This document shows, one piece after another, positions 8,384 to 18,897 of a DNA stretch of 64,000 bases (its first letter is position 1; each line of letters begins with the position of its first letter). The notes under the pieces are model-generated. The model did not search any database. It saw only the letters and a program-made list of their open reading frames with translations, and was not told where the DNA came from. Source of the DNA: Cytobacillus sp. FSL H8-0458. GTDB lineage: Bacteria; Bacillota; Bacilli; Bacillales; Cytobacillaceae. Location: assembly GCF_038002165.1 (NCBI RefSeq), contig NZ_JBBOBR010000001.1, positions 248,001-312,000 on the forward strand, read 5' to 3'. The position numbers and the translations under genes were made by a program.

Positions 8384-8401
8384 GAGTATGAGAGCATACT
8401 C
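8384..8401. promoter_or_regulatory. Inverted repeat between usp-like gene and mrpA
   Basis: GAGTATG-agag-CATACTC, a perfect 7-bp dyad, lies in the 229-base divergent intergenic region, 79 bases before the mrpA start. I see no convincing sigma-A promoter here. A candidate operator or hairpin. Confidence 0.4.
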
Positions 8402-8479
8402 TAAGAGACCAATTAAAATACCCTGAAATTTTAAAACAGTAAAGTGACCTTGAATTCATAAAAAAGGGAGGGGACCTAT

Positions 8480-10897
8480 TTGTCTTGGCTTCACATAATG
8501 GTTTTAATTCCATTTTTATTTGCAATAATTGTTCCGCTTATTTATAGAGTTTTCACTCCACGCATACATACGGGCTGGTTTGTGCTTTGTGTGCCTTCAG
8601 TCATTTTTCTGTATTTACTAAGGTATATTCCAGTTATTTCAAATGGTGAAACGATTTTTATTTCTGTACCCTGGATACCCTCTTATGGAATAAATTATAC
8701 AACATATATTGATGGGTTAAGCTTAGTTTTTGGATTGGTTATTACAGGAATCGGCGCTTTGGTTGTGCTGTATTCCATTTATTACATGTCGAAGCTGAAA
8801 GAATCACTGCATAACTTTTATGTTTATTTGCTGTTATTTATGGGAGCCATGCTTGGCTTGGTTTTCTCTGATAACATTCTTGTTTTATATGTTTTTTGGG
8901 AATTGACAAGCATCTCATCTTTCTTATTAATTGCTTATTGGTATCAAAGGGAAAAATCGCGGTATGGGGCACAGAAATCAATGAATATTACGATTTTTGG
9001 CGGACTTGCCATGCTTGCCGGATTTATCATGCTGTCAATGATGACAGAAACATATAGCATTCGTGAAATAATCCATCAAACTGACTCAATATATGATCAT
9101 TCCTTATTTTTGCCTGCAATGATTCTTCTTCTTCTTGGGGCATTCACAAAATCTGCACAATTCCCATTCAGCATTTGGCTTCCGGATGCAATGGAAGCTC
9201 CAACGCCAATTAGTGCTTACCTGCACTCAGCAACAATGGTTAAAGCGGGAATATACCTAGTAGCGCGTATGACGCCGATTTTTGGAGGTTCTGCAGAGTG
9301 GTTTTGGCTCGTAACCAGTGCAGGGCTTGTAACATTGCTGTATGGTTCTCTTAACGCGGTAAAACAAACAGACTTAAAGGCTTTATTAGCCTACTCAACC
9401 ATCAGCCAGCTCGGGCTGATCATGAGTCTGCTTGGCATGGGGTCAGCTTCCCTGTATTACGGTACAGGTGATGAAGCTTCAATGTACGCAGTAGCCGTCC
9501 TCGCTGCAATCTTTCATTTAATCAATCACTCTACGTTTAAGGGAAGTTTGTTTATGGTTGTGGGGATCATTGACCATGAAACCGGAACAAGGGATATTAG
9601 AAGACTTGGCGGTTTGATGCACCTCATGCCAATTTCTTTTACCCTGGCTATAATTGGCGGCTTTTCAATGGCTGGCCTTCCTCCATTTAATGGATTTCTA
9701 AGTAAAGAAATGTTCTTTACCGCTGTTTTGAATGCTTCTGATATGTCTATATTCAGCATGGAATCCTTAGGGGTAATTTTCCCTGTTATCGCCTGGGCAG
9801 CAAGTGTGTTTACTTTTATCTATTGTATGATCCTGATTTTCAAGACCTTTACCGGGAAATACAAGCCGAAAAAGCTGGAAAAAGCAGCTCACGAAGCACC
9901 AGTTGGAATGTTAGTGCCTCCGGTTATTTTATCTTCCCTGGTTATTATTATTTTCTTTTTCCCTAATGTACTTTCTCAATACATTCTTAAGCCCGCAATG
10001 GGAGCCGTTTTGCCTGCCTATTCTCAGCCTGGGGAAATTGAGATCAAGATCAGTGCCTGGCATGGCTGGAATACCGAATTATTCATGACCATGGGAGTCG
10101 TCGCAGCAGGAGCTCTTTTATATTTATATCTAAAAAAGTGGATTGGCATTTATTCAATCTATCCTTATAGCATGACCTTCAATAACTTCTATAATCAAGG
10201 GCTCGGCAAAATGGAAGACATGTCCTTTTCTCTAACAAAGAGTTATATGACAGGTTTTATACGTGATTATTTTGTTTATATCTTCACTTTTCTAATTATT
10301 ATTGTTGGCGGTTCTATATTGTTCTTGGATGGAGCAGCCTTTGATGTGAGCAATAATGGACCTGTCAGCATATATGAAGGTGTGTTAATCATTAGTATGT
10401 TAACAGCAGCCTTAACCGTTCTATTTTCCAAATCAAGGCTGACGGCTATAGTAGCAGTTGGTGCTCTTGGATACCTGGTTTCACTTTTCTTTGTCATTTT
10501 CCGCGCACCGGATTTAGCTTTAACACAGCTGGTGGTTGAGACAGTAACAACTGCCCTTTTCCTTTTATGTTTTTACCATTTGCCCGAAATACGGAGGGAA
10601 GCAGTCAGAGTAAAATTCAAAATGACAAATTTAGTGATTTCCCTTGGTGTTGGGGCCATAGTGGCAATTCTTGCACTATCAGCTAATGGGACAAGGTTAT
10701 TCGAGCCTATCGCCTATTATTATGAAAATTCATATGAACTTGCCGGGGCAAGAAATATTGTTAACGCCATACTTGTAGACTTCCGGGGGATCGATACAAT
10801 GCTTGAAATATTTGTTCTTGGCATTGCTTCCTTAGGGGTGTATACACTTGTGAAACTGAGAATATCGGGGAGGGATAGAAGTGAAAGAACCAAATGA
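8480..10897 (+). CDS. mrpA: Mrp Na+/H+ antiporter subunit A
   Basis: Largest subunit of the hetero-oligomeric Mrp cation/proton antiporter in the plasma membrane, which gives Na+ resistance and cytoplasmic pH homeostasis at alkaline pH. The 805-residue, highly hydrophobic protein has a NuoL-like proton-antiporter core (KSAQFPFSIWLPDAMEAPTP and HSATMVKAG near residues 215-250) and the extra MrpA C-terminal helices (FRAPDLALTQLVVETV, about 673-688). Start TTG with GGGAGGGG nine bases upstream. It opens a seven-gene operon in which most genes overlap or abut. Confidence 0.96.
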   Translation: MSWLHIMVLIPFLFAIIVPLIYRVFTPRIHTGWFVLCVPSVIFLYLLRYIPVISNGETIFISVPWIPSYGINYTTYIDGLSLVFGLVITGIGALVVLYSIYYMSKLKESLHNFYVYLLLFMGAMLGLVFSDNILVLYVFWELTSISSFLLIAYWYQREKSRYGAQKSMNITIFGGLAMLAGFIMLSMMTETYSIREIIHQTDSIYDHSLFLPAMILLLLGAFTKSAQFPFSIWLPDAMEAPTPISAYLHSATMVKAGIYLVARMTPIFGGSAEWFWLVTSAGLVTLLYGSLNAVKQTDLKALLAYSTISQLGLIMSLLGMGSASLYYGTGDEASMYAVAVLAAIFHLINHSTFKGSLFMVVGIIDHETGTRDIRRLGGLMHLMPISFTLAIIGGFSMAGLPPFNGFLSKEMFFTAVLNASDMSIFSMESLGVIFPVIAWAASVFTFIYCMILIFKTFTGKYKPKKLEKAAHEAPVGMLVPPVILSSLVIIIFFFPNVLSQYILKPAMGAVLPAYSQPGEIEIKISAWHGWNTELFMTMGVVAAGALLYLYLKKWIGIYSIYPYSMTFNNFYNQGLGKMEDMSFSLTKSYMTGFIRDYFVYIFTFLIIIVGGSILFLDGAAFDVSNNGPVSIYEGVLIISMLTAALTVLFSKSRLTAIVAVGALGYLVSLFFVIFRAPDLALTQLVVETVTTALFLLCFYHLPEIRREAVRVKFKMTNLVISLGVGAIVAILALSANGTRLFEPIAYYYENSYELAGARNIVNAILVDFRGIDTMLEIFVLGIASLGVYTLVKLRISGRDRSERTK

Positions 10898-11306
10898 TAT
10901 CATTTTGCATGCTGTTATAAAGGTTGCAGTAGTTATCATACTTACCTTTTCGATTAACCTATTCTTCTCAGGACATCATAACCCTGGCGGAGGATTCATC
11001 GGCGGTTTAGGGTTTTCAGCTGCTCTGACGCTTCTGTTTCTTGCTTTCGATATTGAAACAGTCCGTCAAAACATACCCGTTGATTTTAAAGTGCTTACAG
11101 CCATTGGAGTTTTAATTGCTGTTTTTACAGGGGTAGGGGGCATTGTTTTTGGGGCGCCCTTTTTAACACAGACATTTGATTATTTCGACATTCCGGTTTT
11201 CGGAAAGACTGAACTGGCTACTGCAGTTCTCTTCGATGTCGGGGTTGCGCTGGCAGTTATTGGGACATCGATGTCCATAATTCTGAGTATAGGTGATGAT
11301 CACTAA
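10881..11306 (+). CDS. mrpB: Mrp Na+/H+ antiporter subunit B
   Basis: A small membrane subunit (141 residues, four hydrophobic segments) of the Mrp complex. It carries the family's FSGHHNPGGGFIGGL motif near residues 28-42. It starts at GTG 10881, inside the end of mrpA (17-base overlap), behind a GGGGAGGGA site, so translation is probably coupled. MrpB is separate here, as is usual in Bacillus, not fused to subunit A. Confidence 0.95.
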   Translation: MKEPNDIILHAVIKVAVVIILTFSINLFFSGHHNPGGGFIGGLGFSAALTLLFLAFDIETVRQNIPVDFKVLTAIGVLIAVFTGVGGIVFGAPFLTQTFDYFDIPVFGKTELATAVLFDVGVALAVIGTSMSIILSIGDDH

Positions 11307-11308
11307 GA

Positions 11309-11647
11309 ATGGAAACTTTAATGTCATTGCTTGTCGGTCTGTTTTTTACTATAGGAACCTATTTAATCTTAACCAAGAGTTTGCTTAGAATCATCTTGGG
11401 AACGTCAATTATCAGCCATGGGGTCCACCTGCTTATTCTCACTATGGGCGGTTTAAAGACGGGAGGTCCTCCATTATTGGGTTTGCAGGACCTTCCATTT
11501 ACCGATGCGCTGCCGCAGGCACTTATATTAACTGCGATTGTTATTAATTTTGCAACAACTGCCCTTTTCTTAGTGTTGAGCTATCGTGCATATAAAGTGC
11601 TGGGCACAGACGATACGGATCAAATGAGAGGTAATCATGATGAATAA
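11309..11647 (+). CDS. mrpC: Mrp Na+/H+ antiporter subunit C
   Basis: A NuoK-like membrane subunit of 112 residues with three predicted helices. Conserved features include GTYLILTKSLLRIILG at the N-terminus and DALPQALILTAIVI in helix three. It starts two bases after mrpB and overlaps mrpD by 11 bases. Part of the proton-translocating membrane core. Confidence 0.95.
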   Translation: METLMSLLVGLFFTIGTYLILTKSLLRIILGTSIISHGVHLLILTMGGLKTGGPPLLGLQDLPFTDALPQALILTAIVINFATTALFLVLSYRAYKVLGTDDTDQMRGNHDE

Positions 11648-13130
11648 CTTAATTATTTTGCCCATAATCATCCCTCTGATTACAGGAATGGTCATGGTGA
11701 TTTTTAGGAGGAATATAAAACTTCATAAAATGTTCAGCCTCATTGCATTATCAGCATCAGGAATCATTGCGGTGATGTTAATGGGCGAAAATAAAAACGA
11801 TGGGATTCAGACCCTGCATTTAGGCGGCTGGCAGCCCCCATTTGGGGTAAGCATGGTCGCTGATATGTTTTCCTCCATGCTGCTTTTAACAACAAGTATT
11901 GTAGCTGTATGCTGCTTGCTTTATGCCTTCAGATCAATAGGAGAAGAAAGGGAGAGACATTATTTTTATCCTTTATTTTTATTTCTGATTACCGGAGTAA
12001 ATGGCTCTTTTATTACTGGGGACTTATTTAATCTGTTTGTCTGTTTTGAAGTGATGCTCATTTCTTCATACGTATTGATATCATTGGGGGGCACTAAGGT
12101 GCAGCTCCGGGAGTCTATTAAATATGTACTTACCAATATTATTTCATCATTTCTTTTCCTCGTGGCAATCGCCTATATTTATGCTATTACAGGTACTTTA
12201 AACCTTGCCCATCTTTCAGTGAGGGTTGCAGAGACAGGCCAGAGCGGGCTATTGACCATTATATCTATATTATTGCTGGTCATATTCAGCCTTAAAGCTG
12301 CACTCTTTCTATTCTTTTGGCTCCCAGGCTCATATAGTGCACCACCAGTGGCCGTCGCAGCGGTTTTTGCCGCGCTACTAACAAAGGTTGGCATCTATGC
12401 GATTTTTCGCTTATTTACCCTGGTTTTCTACCACGAGCCGCAAGTTACCCATCTCTTAATCGGTATTTTGGGGGCGGCAACCATGATCCTGGGCGCGATT
12501 GGAGCTGTTGCCTATTGGGATATTAAGAACATACTTGCTTATAACGTTATTATCGGCGTTGGTTTTATTATTGCTGGTTTGGCCTCTTTCTCAATCGAGG
12601 GAGTAACAGGTTCTGTTTACTATATTATTCATGACATTATTGTTAAGGCGCTTATTTTCTTATTAGGCGGGACAATAATCAGTCTTACAGGCACCGGGAA
12701 ATTAAAAGATATGAGCGGCCTCATTCGTAATCACCCATACCTTGGATGGATGTTTTTTATTGCTGCTTTGTCCCTCGCAGGAATTCCTCCCTTAAGCGGT
12801 TTCCTAGGCAAGGTATTTATAACGCAAGGGACTTTTGAAGCCGGCTATTACTGGCTGGGCGGAATAGGCCTGCTGACAAGTCTGATGGCCTTATACTCAG
12901 TCATTAAAATTTTTATGAATTGTTTCTGGGGAGAAACATATTTAAGTGAAGATATGGAGTCAGGTACAACTAAAGGGGTGATGGTTCCGATAGCCTGTCT
13001 CAGCCTGCTGACCATATTGCTGGGCTTGGGAGCTGAAGGAATCTCAGCATATACCGAACTGGCAGTTAAAACCTTAATGAATCCGGAGTTTTATATTCAT
13101 GCTGTCTTTGGAGGCCAGACTACGCCTTAA
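11637..13130 (+). CDS. mrpD: Mrp Na+/H+ antiporter subunit D
   Basis: A NuoM/NuoN-like antiporter subunit, 497 residues, about 14 hydrophobic segments. Key motifs: FVCFEVMLISSYVL with the conserved membrane Glu near residue 137, KAALFLFFWLPGSYSAPP near 220, and a later DIIVKALIFLLGG helix. It pairs with MrpA as the second antiporter-like subunit. The start ATG ATG overlaps the end of mrpC; mrpE follows after about 40 bases. Confidence 0.96.
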   Translation: MMNNLIILPIIIPLITGMVMVIFRRNIKLHKMFSLIALSASGIIAVMLMGENKNDGIQTLHLGGWQPPFGVSMVADMFSSMLLLTTSIVAVCCLLYAFRSIGEERERHYFYPLFLFLITGVNGSFITGDLFNLFVCFEVMLISSYVLISLGGTKVQLRESIKYVLTNIISSFLFLVAIAYIYAITGTLNLAHLSVRVAETGQSGLLTIISILLLVIFSLKAALFLFFWLPGSYSAPPVAVAAVFAALLTKVGIYAIFRLFTLVFYHEPQVTHLLIGILGAATMILGAIGAVAYWDIKNILAYNVIIGVGFIIAGLASFSIEGVTGSVYYIIHDIIVKALIFLLGGTIISLTGTGKLKDMSGLIRNHPYLGWMFFIAALSLAGIPPLSGFLGKVFITQGTFEAGYYWLGGIGLLTSLMALYSVIKIFMNCFWGETYLSEDMESGTTKGVMVPIACLSLLTILLGLGAEGISAYTELAVKTLMNPEFYIHAVFGGQTTP

Positions 13131-13171
13131 TACCTGGAATGAACAGATTTTCTTCGAAAGGGGTTATCAAT

Positions 13172-13651
13172 TTGCCCATTCAAGTATTAATTAATCTTTT
13201 TATAGCTTTTTTATGGATGTTTCTTCAAGATGACTGGAGCGTATTATCCTTTTTCAGCGGTTATCTGGTGGGGATTATTGTTTTGATCGTTTTAGAGAAA
13301 TTTTTCAAAGCCCCTTTATATTTGAGATCTCTCGTTGCCATCCTTAAATTGTTTTTTGTGTTCATTTGGGAATTATTCACTTCAAGCATACTTGTAATCC
13401 GGCAGGTAATAAGGCCAAGAATTAATATCACACCCGGGATTTTCACAATTGAAACTGAGCTTGAAGGAGAAATTGAAGTAACTTTGCTTGCGCTGCTTCT
13501 TTCACTGACACCCGGTTCTGTAGTTGTGGAGATATCCCATAATAATAAAGTGTTTTATATTCATGCCATGGACATTCCCGAATCAAGTGAATCTGTCATA
13601 AAATCAAAGGATCGGTTTGAAAAGGCTATAAAGAAGGTGACCCGCAAATGA
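13172..13651 (+). CDS. mrpE: Mrp Na+/H+ antiporter subunit E
   Basis: A 159-residue membrane subunit with N-terminal helices (QVLINLFIAFLWMFLQ) and a C-terminal cytosolic part with the TPGSVVVEIS motif. I prefer TTG 13172: AAAGGGG lies at 13157-13163, and the product then starts MPIQVLIN and matches the B. subtilis length (158). The longer in-frame ATG at 13139 has no ribosome binding site and adds a polar tail. It overlaps mrpF by four bases (ATGA). Confidence 0.93.
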   Translation: MPIQVLINLFIAFLWMFLQDDWSVLSFFSGYLVGIIVLIVLEKFFKAPLYLRSLVAILKLFFVFIWELFTSSILVIRQVIRPRINITPGIFTIETELEGEIEVTLLALLLSLTPGSVVVEISHNNKVFYIHAMDIPESSESVIKSKDRFEKAIKKVTRK

Positions 13652-13932
13652 TAGAAATTATTTTAATGCTATCATTGGGATTTCTCGCTCTCTCAATGAT
13701 AGCAACAATATTTCGGCTGGTTATAGGACCAACGACACCTGACAGGGTACAGGCTCTGGATATTTTGGGGATAAATTTAATTTCAGCAGTAGCCATTTTC
13801 TCGGTATTACTAAAAACGCATGCCTTCATGGAAGTCATTTTATTAATTGGCATTCTTTCCTTTATAGGAACTATCGCTTTTGCACGCTTTATGGAAAGAG
13901 GTGTTGTCATTGAACGCAGACGTCTCAAGTGA
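13648..13932 (+). CDS. mrpF: Mrp Na+/H+ antiporter subunit F
   Basis: A 94-residue subunit with three hydrophobic helices and the family's IGPTTPDRVQALDILGINL loop near residues 26-44, whose Asp is conserved. The ATG overlaps the mrpE stop (ATGA), typical of coupled translation, and the 3' end overlaps mrpG. The role of F in the complex is structural and proton-pathway related; details come from the family, not from this sequence. Confidence 0.94.
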   Translation: MIEIILMLSLGFLALSMIATIFRLVIGPTTPDRVQALDILGINLISAVAIFSVLLKTHAFMEVILLIGILSFIGTIAFARFMERGVVIERRRLK

Positions 13933-14275
13933 ATTGGTGGCGGCAATTCTAATACTGACAGGCACCATTTTCAGTTTTTTAAGTGCAATCGGCATTATTC
14001 GGCTTCCGGATGTGTATACCCGGTCCCATGCCGCCTCAAAAAGTTCCACTCTGGGTGTATTGTTCACATTGTTTGGAGCATTCCTGTTCTTCCTGTTTGC
14101 AGATGATTTTTTCAGTATTCGATTGCTGCTTGGAATATTTTTTGTATTCCTGACTGCACCCATTTCCGCACATGTAATTTGCCGTGCTGCTTATCGCTCA
14201 AGTGTAGAAATGAGCAAAATGAGTGTCCAGGATGATTTGAAGGATGCTTTAAGGAAAGAACAAGGAGATTCCTAA
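13910..14275 (+). CDS. mrpG: Mrp Na+/H+ antiporter subunit G
   Basis: Last subunit of the Mrp complex, 121 residues, with three hydrophobic helices and the diagnostic IGIIRLPDVYTRSHAASKSS motif. TTG 13910 is favoured as the start: AGAGGTG lies six to seven bases upstream, and the product then begins at the same point as B. subtilis MrpG. The upstream in-frame ATG at 13880 would give a 131-residue form. No clear terminator follows before ruvA, so some readthrough is possible. Confidence 0.92.
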   Translation: MNADVSSELVAAILILTGTIFSFLSAIGIIRLPDVYTRSHAASKSSTLGVLFTLFGAFLFFLFADDFFSIRLLLGIFFVFLTAPISAHVICRAAYRSSVEMSKMSVQDDLKDALRKEQGDS

Positions 14276-14331
14276 ACCAAGTCTCCAGAAAAGTGTCTTC
14301 AGCATTTTATTCTTCGTGCCAAAATAGTTTG

Positions 14332-14340
14332 TGGTACAAT
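14332..14340 (+). promoter_or_regulatory. Candidate extended -10 promoter for ruvA
   Basis: TGGTACAAT matches an extended -10 (TGn plus TACAAT) 33 bases before the ruvA start. The -35 region is weak (TTCGTG). No convincing LexA box could be made out. Confidence 0.4.
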
Positions 14341-14372
14341 GAGGTACAGTTGAATCAGAGGAGAGAAAGGCA

Positions 14373-14984
14373 TTGTTTGAATTTGTAAGAGGCAGGCTCG
14401 ATTTTATCGGACCTGAATATGTAGTTGTTGAAAACAATGGAATTGGATACCAGATATTAACGCCTAATCCATTTAGTTATACACCGGAGTTCGGGCAGGA
14501 AGTCAGGATATTCACGTATCATTATGTACGGGAAGATATCATAGCATTGTATGGTTTTCAGACTCGTGAGGAGAAGACTCTGTTTACCAGGCTGCTCAAT
14601 GTTACCGGCATTGGGCCGAAGGGAGCTCTTGCGATTCTGGCTTCAGGTGAACCGGAGAAGGTGGTGCAGGCGATTGAAAATGAAGATGAAGCATTCCTTG
14701 TTAAGTTTCCTGGAGTCGGAAAGAAAACAGCGAGGCAAATGATTCTTGATCTGAAAGGGAAGCTTCCGGATATTGTACCTGACTTTTTCCCTAATCTGTT
14801 TTCAGCGGATAAACTTCAGGCTGAAAGCGGGGCTGCCGGGGACCTGGAAGAAGCTTTGCTTGCATTAAAAGCGCTGGGCTACTCAGACAAGGAACTGAAA
14901 AAGATAACACCGGAACTGAAGAAGGAAAAGCTTACAACGGACCAATACATAAAGAAGGCTCTGCAAAAGCTTTTAAAACTATAA
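14373..14984 (+). CDS. ruvA: Holliday junction branch migration protein RuvA
   Basis: DNA-binding subunit of the RuvAB motor that moves Holliday junctions during recombination and repair. The 203-residue protein has an OB-fold N-terminus ([25 protein letters not shown]), two helix-hairpin-helix motifs ([16 protein letters not shown] about 72-87; [16 protein letters not shown] about 107-122) and a C-terminal UBA-like domain that contacts RuvB ([17 protein letters not shown]). Start TTG behind AGGAGAGA. ruvB follows after 52 bases. Confidence 0.97.
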   Translation: MFEFVRGRLDFIGPEYVVVENNGIGYQILTPNPFSYTPEFGQEVRIFTYHYVREDIIALYGFQTREEKTLFTRLLNVTGIGPKGALAILASGEPEKVVQAIENEDEAFLVKFPGVGKKTARQMILDLKGKLPDIVPDFFPNLFSADKLQAESGAAGDLEEALLALKALGYSDKELKKITPELKKEKLTTDQYIKKALQKLLKL

Positions 14985-15036
14985 TTTGTTGGAAAAAGCC
15001 GTTTCGTTTTATGCTGAATTAAGAAGGTGATTAAGT

Positions 15037-16038
15037 ATGGAAGAGCGGATAATATCCGGTGAAGCTGATCTTCAGGATCTTTCATTTGAACAGAGTCTGC
15101 GCCCGCAGACATTAAAGCAGTATATTGGTCAGGATAAAGTAAAGGAGAACCTCGAGATCTTTATCAAAGCCGCCAGAATACGCGAGGAGACCTTGGATCA
15201 TGTCCTTCTCTATGGGCCGCCGGGTTTAGGGAAGACCACTCTGGCTGCTATTATTGCCAATGAAATGGGCGTAAATATCAGAACTACTGCAGGCCCTGCA
15301 ATTGAAAGGCCTGGTGATTTGGCGGCGATCCTGACTGCATTGGAACCGGGTGACGTCCTGTTTATTGATGAAATTCATCGCTTGCCGCGGTCTATTGAAG
15401 AAGTTCTTTATCCGGCAATGGAAGACTTCTGTCTGGATATTGTTATCGGAAAAGGGCCAAGTGCCAGATCAGTGAGGCTGGATTTGCCGCCTTTTACACT
15501 GGTTGGCGCGACAACAAGAGCAGGGTCATTATCGGCTCCGTTAAGAGACCGTTTTGGTGTGCTCAGCAGACTTGAATACTACTCAGAAGAGCAGTTGACG
15601 GATATTGTTGTCCGTACAGCTGAGGTGCTGGATACTGGTATAAATCAAAAAGCAGCCATTGAAGTGGCCAGAAGGTCAAGAGGCACGCCTAGAATTGCAA
15701 ACAGGCTCCTCCGTAGGGTCAGGGATTTCGCCCAGGTCAAAGCAGATGGCCAAATTGATGAAACACTGGCTAAGGAAGCCCTTGTGCTTTTGCAGGTTGA
15801 CCGTTTAGGCCTTGACCATATTGACCATAAATTATTAAGAGGGATAATAGAAAAATTCCGCGGCGGACCTGTTGGCCTTGAAACCATTGCAGCGACCATT
15901 GGGGAAGAATCGCATACGATTGAAGATGTTTATGAACCCTATTTATTACAGATTGGGTTTCTTCAGCGGACACCAAGAGGAAGAATTGTAACGGACCTGG
16001 TGTACCGTCATTTTCAAATGGAGGTGCCTGCTGATTGA
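15037..16038 (+). CDS. ruvB: Holliday junction DNA helicase RuvB
   Basis: Hexameric AAA+ ATPase that drives branch migration with RuvA. 333 residues: Walker [12 protein letters not shown] (about 61-71), Walker B FIDEIHRL (about 109-116), sensor 1 LVGATTRAG and arginine finger region PLRDRFG, then the C-terminal winged helix ([13 protein letters not shown]). The ATG sits behind AAGGTGATT. The stop codon overlaps the TTG start of the next small gene. Confidence 0.97.
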   Translation: MEERIISGEADLQDLSFEQSLRPQTLKQYIGQDKVKENLEIFIKAARIREETLDHVLLYGPPGLGKTTLAAIIANEMGVNIRTTAGPAIERPGDLAAILTALEPGDVLFIDEIHRLPRSIEEVLYPAMEDFCLDIVIGKGPSARSVRLDLPPFTLVGATTRAGSLSAPLRDRFGVLSRLEYYSEEQLTDIVVRTAEVLDTGINQKAAIEVARRSRGTPRIANRLLRRVRDFAQVKADGQIDETLAKEALVLLQVDRLGLDHIDHKLLRGIIEKFRGGPVGLETIAATIGEESHTIEDVYEPYLLQIGFLQRTPRGRIVTDLVYRHFQMEVPAD

Positions 16039-16241
16039 GCGGCATATCAAAGTGGCTGATGGTCATTGGTGCGATTATTTTTGCCATAGGATTTATAAGC
16101 CAGTTTATTAATATTGGCAAGCTGCCTGGGGATATAGTGATCAGAAAAGGCAATACGACTTTTTATTTTCCAGTCGTTACGTCGATTTTGCTGAGCATTA
16201 TCCTTTCTGCCATCTTTTATTTTATTGGCAGGTTCCGGTAG
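16035..16241 (+). CDS. DUF2905 small membrane protein (YrzS-like)
   Basis: A 68-residue protein with two hydrophobic helices ([18 protein letters not shown] and [18 protein letters not shown]) separated by a [18 protein letters not shown] loop typical of DUF2905. Its TTG start overlaps the ruvB stop (TTGA), behind a GGAGGTG site inside ruvB, so it is translated with ruvB. Function is not known. The same gene sits between ruvB and queA in B. subtilis. Confidence 0.85.
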   Translation: MSGISKWLMVIGAIIFAIGFISQFINIGKLPGDIVIRKGNTTFYFPVVTSILLSIILSAIFYFIGRFR

Positions 16242-16268
16242 TCTATATGAATAACAGAGGGTGACATC

Positions 16269-17297
16269 ATGAAAGTAGATTGGTTTGATTTTCATTTGCC
16301 TGAGGAATTAATTGCACAAACGCCTTTGGCTGATCGGACAAGCAGCAGGCTAATGGTCCTTGATAAAAAAAACGGGGATATTCAGCATAGTGTTTTTAAA
16401 GATATTAAGAATTATTTTAAAGCCGGAGATTGCCTTGTCCTAAATGACACAAAGGTCCTTCCTGCAAGGCTCTTTGGAGAAAAGACGGGCACTGGTGCGA
16501 AAATAGAGGTGCTTCTTCTTAAACAGGCTGAAGGGGATTCCTGGGAAACGCTGGTTAAACCAGCCAAAAGAGTAAAAGAAGGAACTGAGATAACGTTTGG
16601 AGACGGCAAATTGACTGCTGTCTGCACTGGAACCTCAGATCATGGCGGAAGGGTACTTGAGTTCAAATACGACGGTATATTTTATGAGGTGCTTGAGCAA
16701 TTGGGAGAAATGCCTCTGCCTCCTTATATTAAAGAGCAGCTTGATGATCGAGACCGTTATCAGACTGTGTTTGCCCGTGAGCGCGGTTCTGCTGCAGCTC
16801 CGACAGCAGGACTGCATTTTACCGAACAGCTTCTTGAAGAAATAAAAGAAATGGGTGTGCATATTGCTTTTATTACTCTGCATGTTGGACTTGGAACTTT
16901 CAGGCCTGTTAGTGTAGAGGATATAGATGAGCATGAAATGCATGCTGAATTTTACCAGGTAACTGAAGGAACTGCACGTTTATTAAATGAAGTGCGTGAG
17001 CAGGGAGGAAGAATCATCAGTGTTGGGACTACCTCCACGAGGACTTTGGAAACCATTGCTTCTGCGCATAATGGACGTTTTGAGGAAGCAAGCGGCTGGA
17101 CTGATATTTTCATTTATCCAGGCTATGATTTTAAAGGGATTGATGGAATGATTACGAATTTCCACCTGCCTAAATCAACTTTAATTATGCTTGTGAGTGC
17201 ATTGGCAGGCCGTGAGAACGTTCTGAATGCCTATAATCAGGCAGTTGAGGAGCGTTACCGGTTCTTCAGCTTTGGAGATGCTATGCTCATTTTGTAA
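16269..17297 (+). CDS. queA: S-adenosylmethionine:tRNA ribosyltransferase-isomerase
   Basis: Transfers and isomerises the ribosyl group of SAM onto preQ1-modified tRNA, giving epoxyqueuosine at wobble position 34 of GUN tRNAs. 342 residues, normal length. Recognisable segments are [15 protein letters not shown] at the N-terminus, [36 protein letters not shown] and [10 protein letters not shown]. Start ATG with GAGGGTGA upstream. It is followed by tgt, which performs the preceding step of the pathway. Confidence 0.97.
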   Translation: MKVDWFDFHLPEELIAQTPLADRTSSRLMVLDKKNGDIQHSVFKDIKNYFKAGDCLVLNDTKVLPARLFGEKTGTGAKIEVLLLKQAEGDSWETLVKPAKRVKEGTEITFGDGKLTAVCTGTSDHGGRVLEFKYDGIFYEVLEQLGEMPLPPYIKEQLDDRDRYQTVFARERGSAAAPTAGLHFTEQLLEEIKEMGVHIAFITLHVGLGTFRPVSVEDIDEHEMHAEFYQVTEGTARLLNEVREQGGRIISVGTTSTRTLETIASAHNGRFEEASGWTDIFIYPGYDFKGIDGMITNFHLPKSTLIMLVSALAGRENVLNAYNQAVEERYRFFSFGDAMLIL

Positions 17298-17298
17298 T

Positions 17299-18497
<1,199 letters not shown>

Positions 18498-18571
18498 TAA
18501 TAAAATTTGAGAGTTCATTTAAGGAGCAGCTTTCCCTTAAATCGGGCCGTTCTTTGAAAGGGGGGAAAACA

Positions 18572-18856
18572 ATGGAGCTTTTAGGAACATTAGGACCATT
18601 ATTGCTGATGTTTGTTTTATTCTATTTCCTGTTAATTCGTCCGCAGCAGAAACGCCAAAAGGCAGTTCAGCAAATGCAGAGTGATTTGAAAAAGGGAGAT
18701 AAGGTTGTTACAATCGGCGGCCTTCATGGATTCGTTGATGCTATCGACGAAGACAAAGTGGTTATTAAATGTGGTGACGGAAGCCGTCTTACATACGATC
18801 GTGCAGCGATCCGCGAAGTAACGCAGGCAACTGGCGATACATTAGCAAAATCTTAA
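18572..18856 (+). CDS. yajC: Preprotein translocase subunit YajC
   Basis: Accessory subunit of the Sec translocon; associates with SecDF in the membrane. 94 residues: one N-terminal helix (TLGPLLLMFVLFYFLLI) followed by RPQQKRQKAVQQM and a cytosolic domain with GDKVVTIGGLHG and IKCGDGSRLTYDRAAI. I use ATG 18572, eight bases after AAAGGGGGG; the longer in-frame TTG at 18554 would place that ribosome binding site inside the gene. A terminator follows. Confidence 0.96.
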   Translation: MELLGTLGPLLLMFVLFYFLLIRPQQKRQKAVQQMQSDLKKGDKVVTIGGLHGFVDAIDEDKVVIKCGDGSRLTYDRAAIREVTQATGDTLAKS

Positions 18857-18865
18857 TATAAAAAA

Positions 18866-18897
18866 GAAGGTCCTGGATCTCAGGACCTTCTTTTTTT
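18866..18897 (+). terminator. Terminator after yajC
   Basis: A 10-bp perfect stem GAAGGTCCTG/CAGGACCTTC with a five-base loop and seven T residues. It lies against the stop of the convergent membrane-protein gene and has A residues on the left, so it may act in both directions. Confidence 0.9.
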
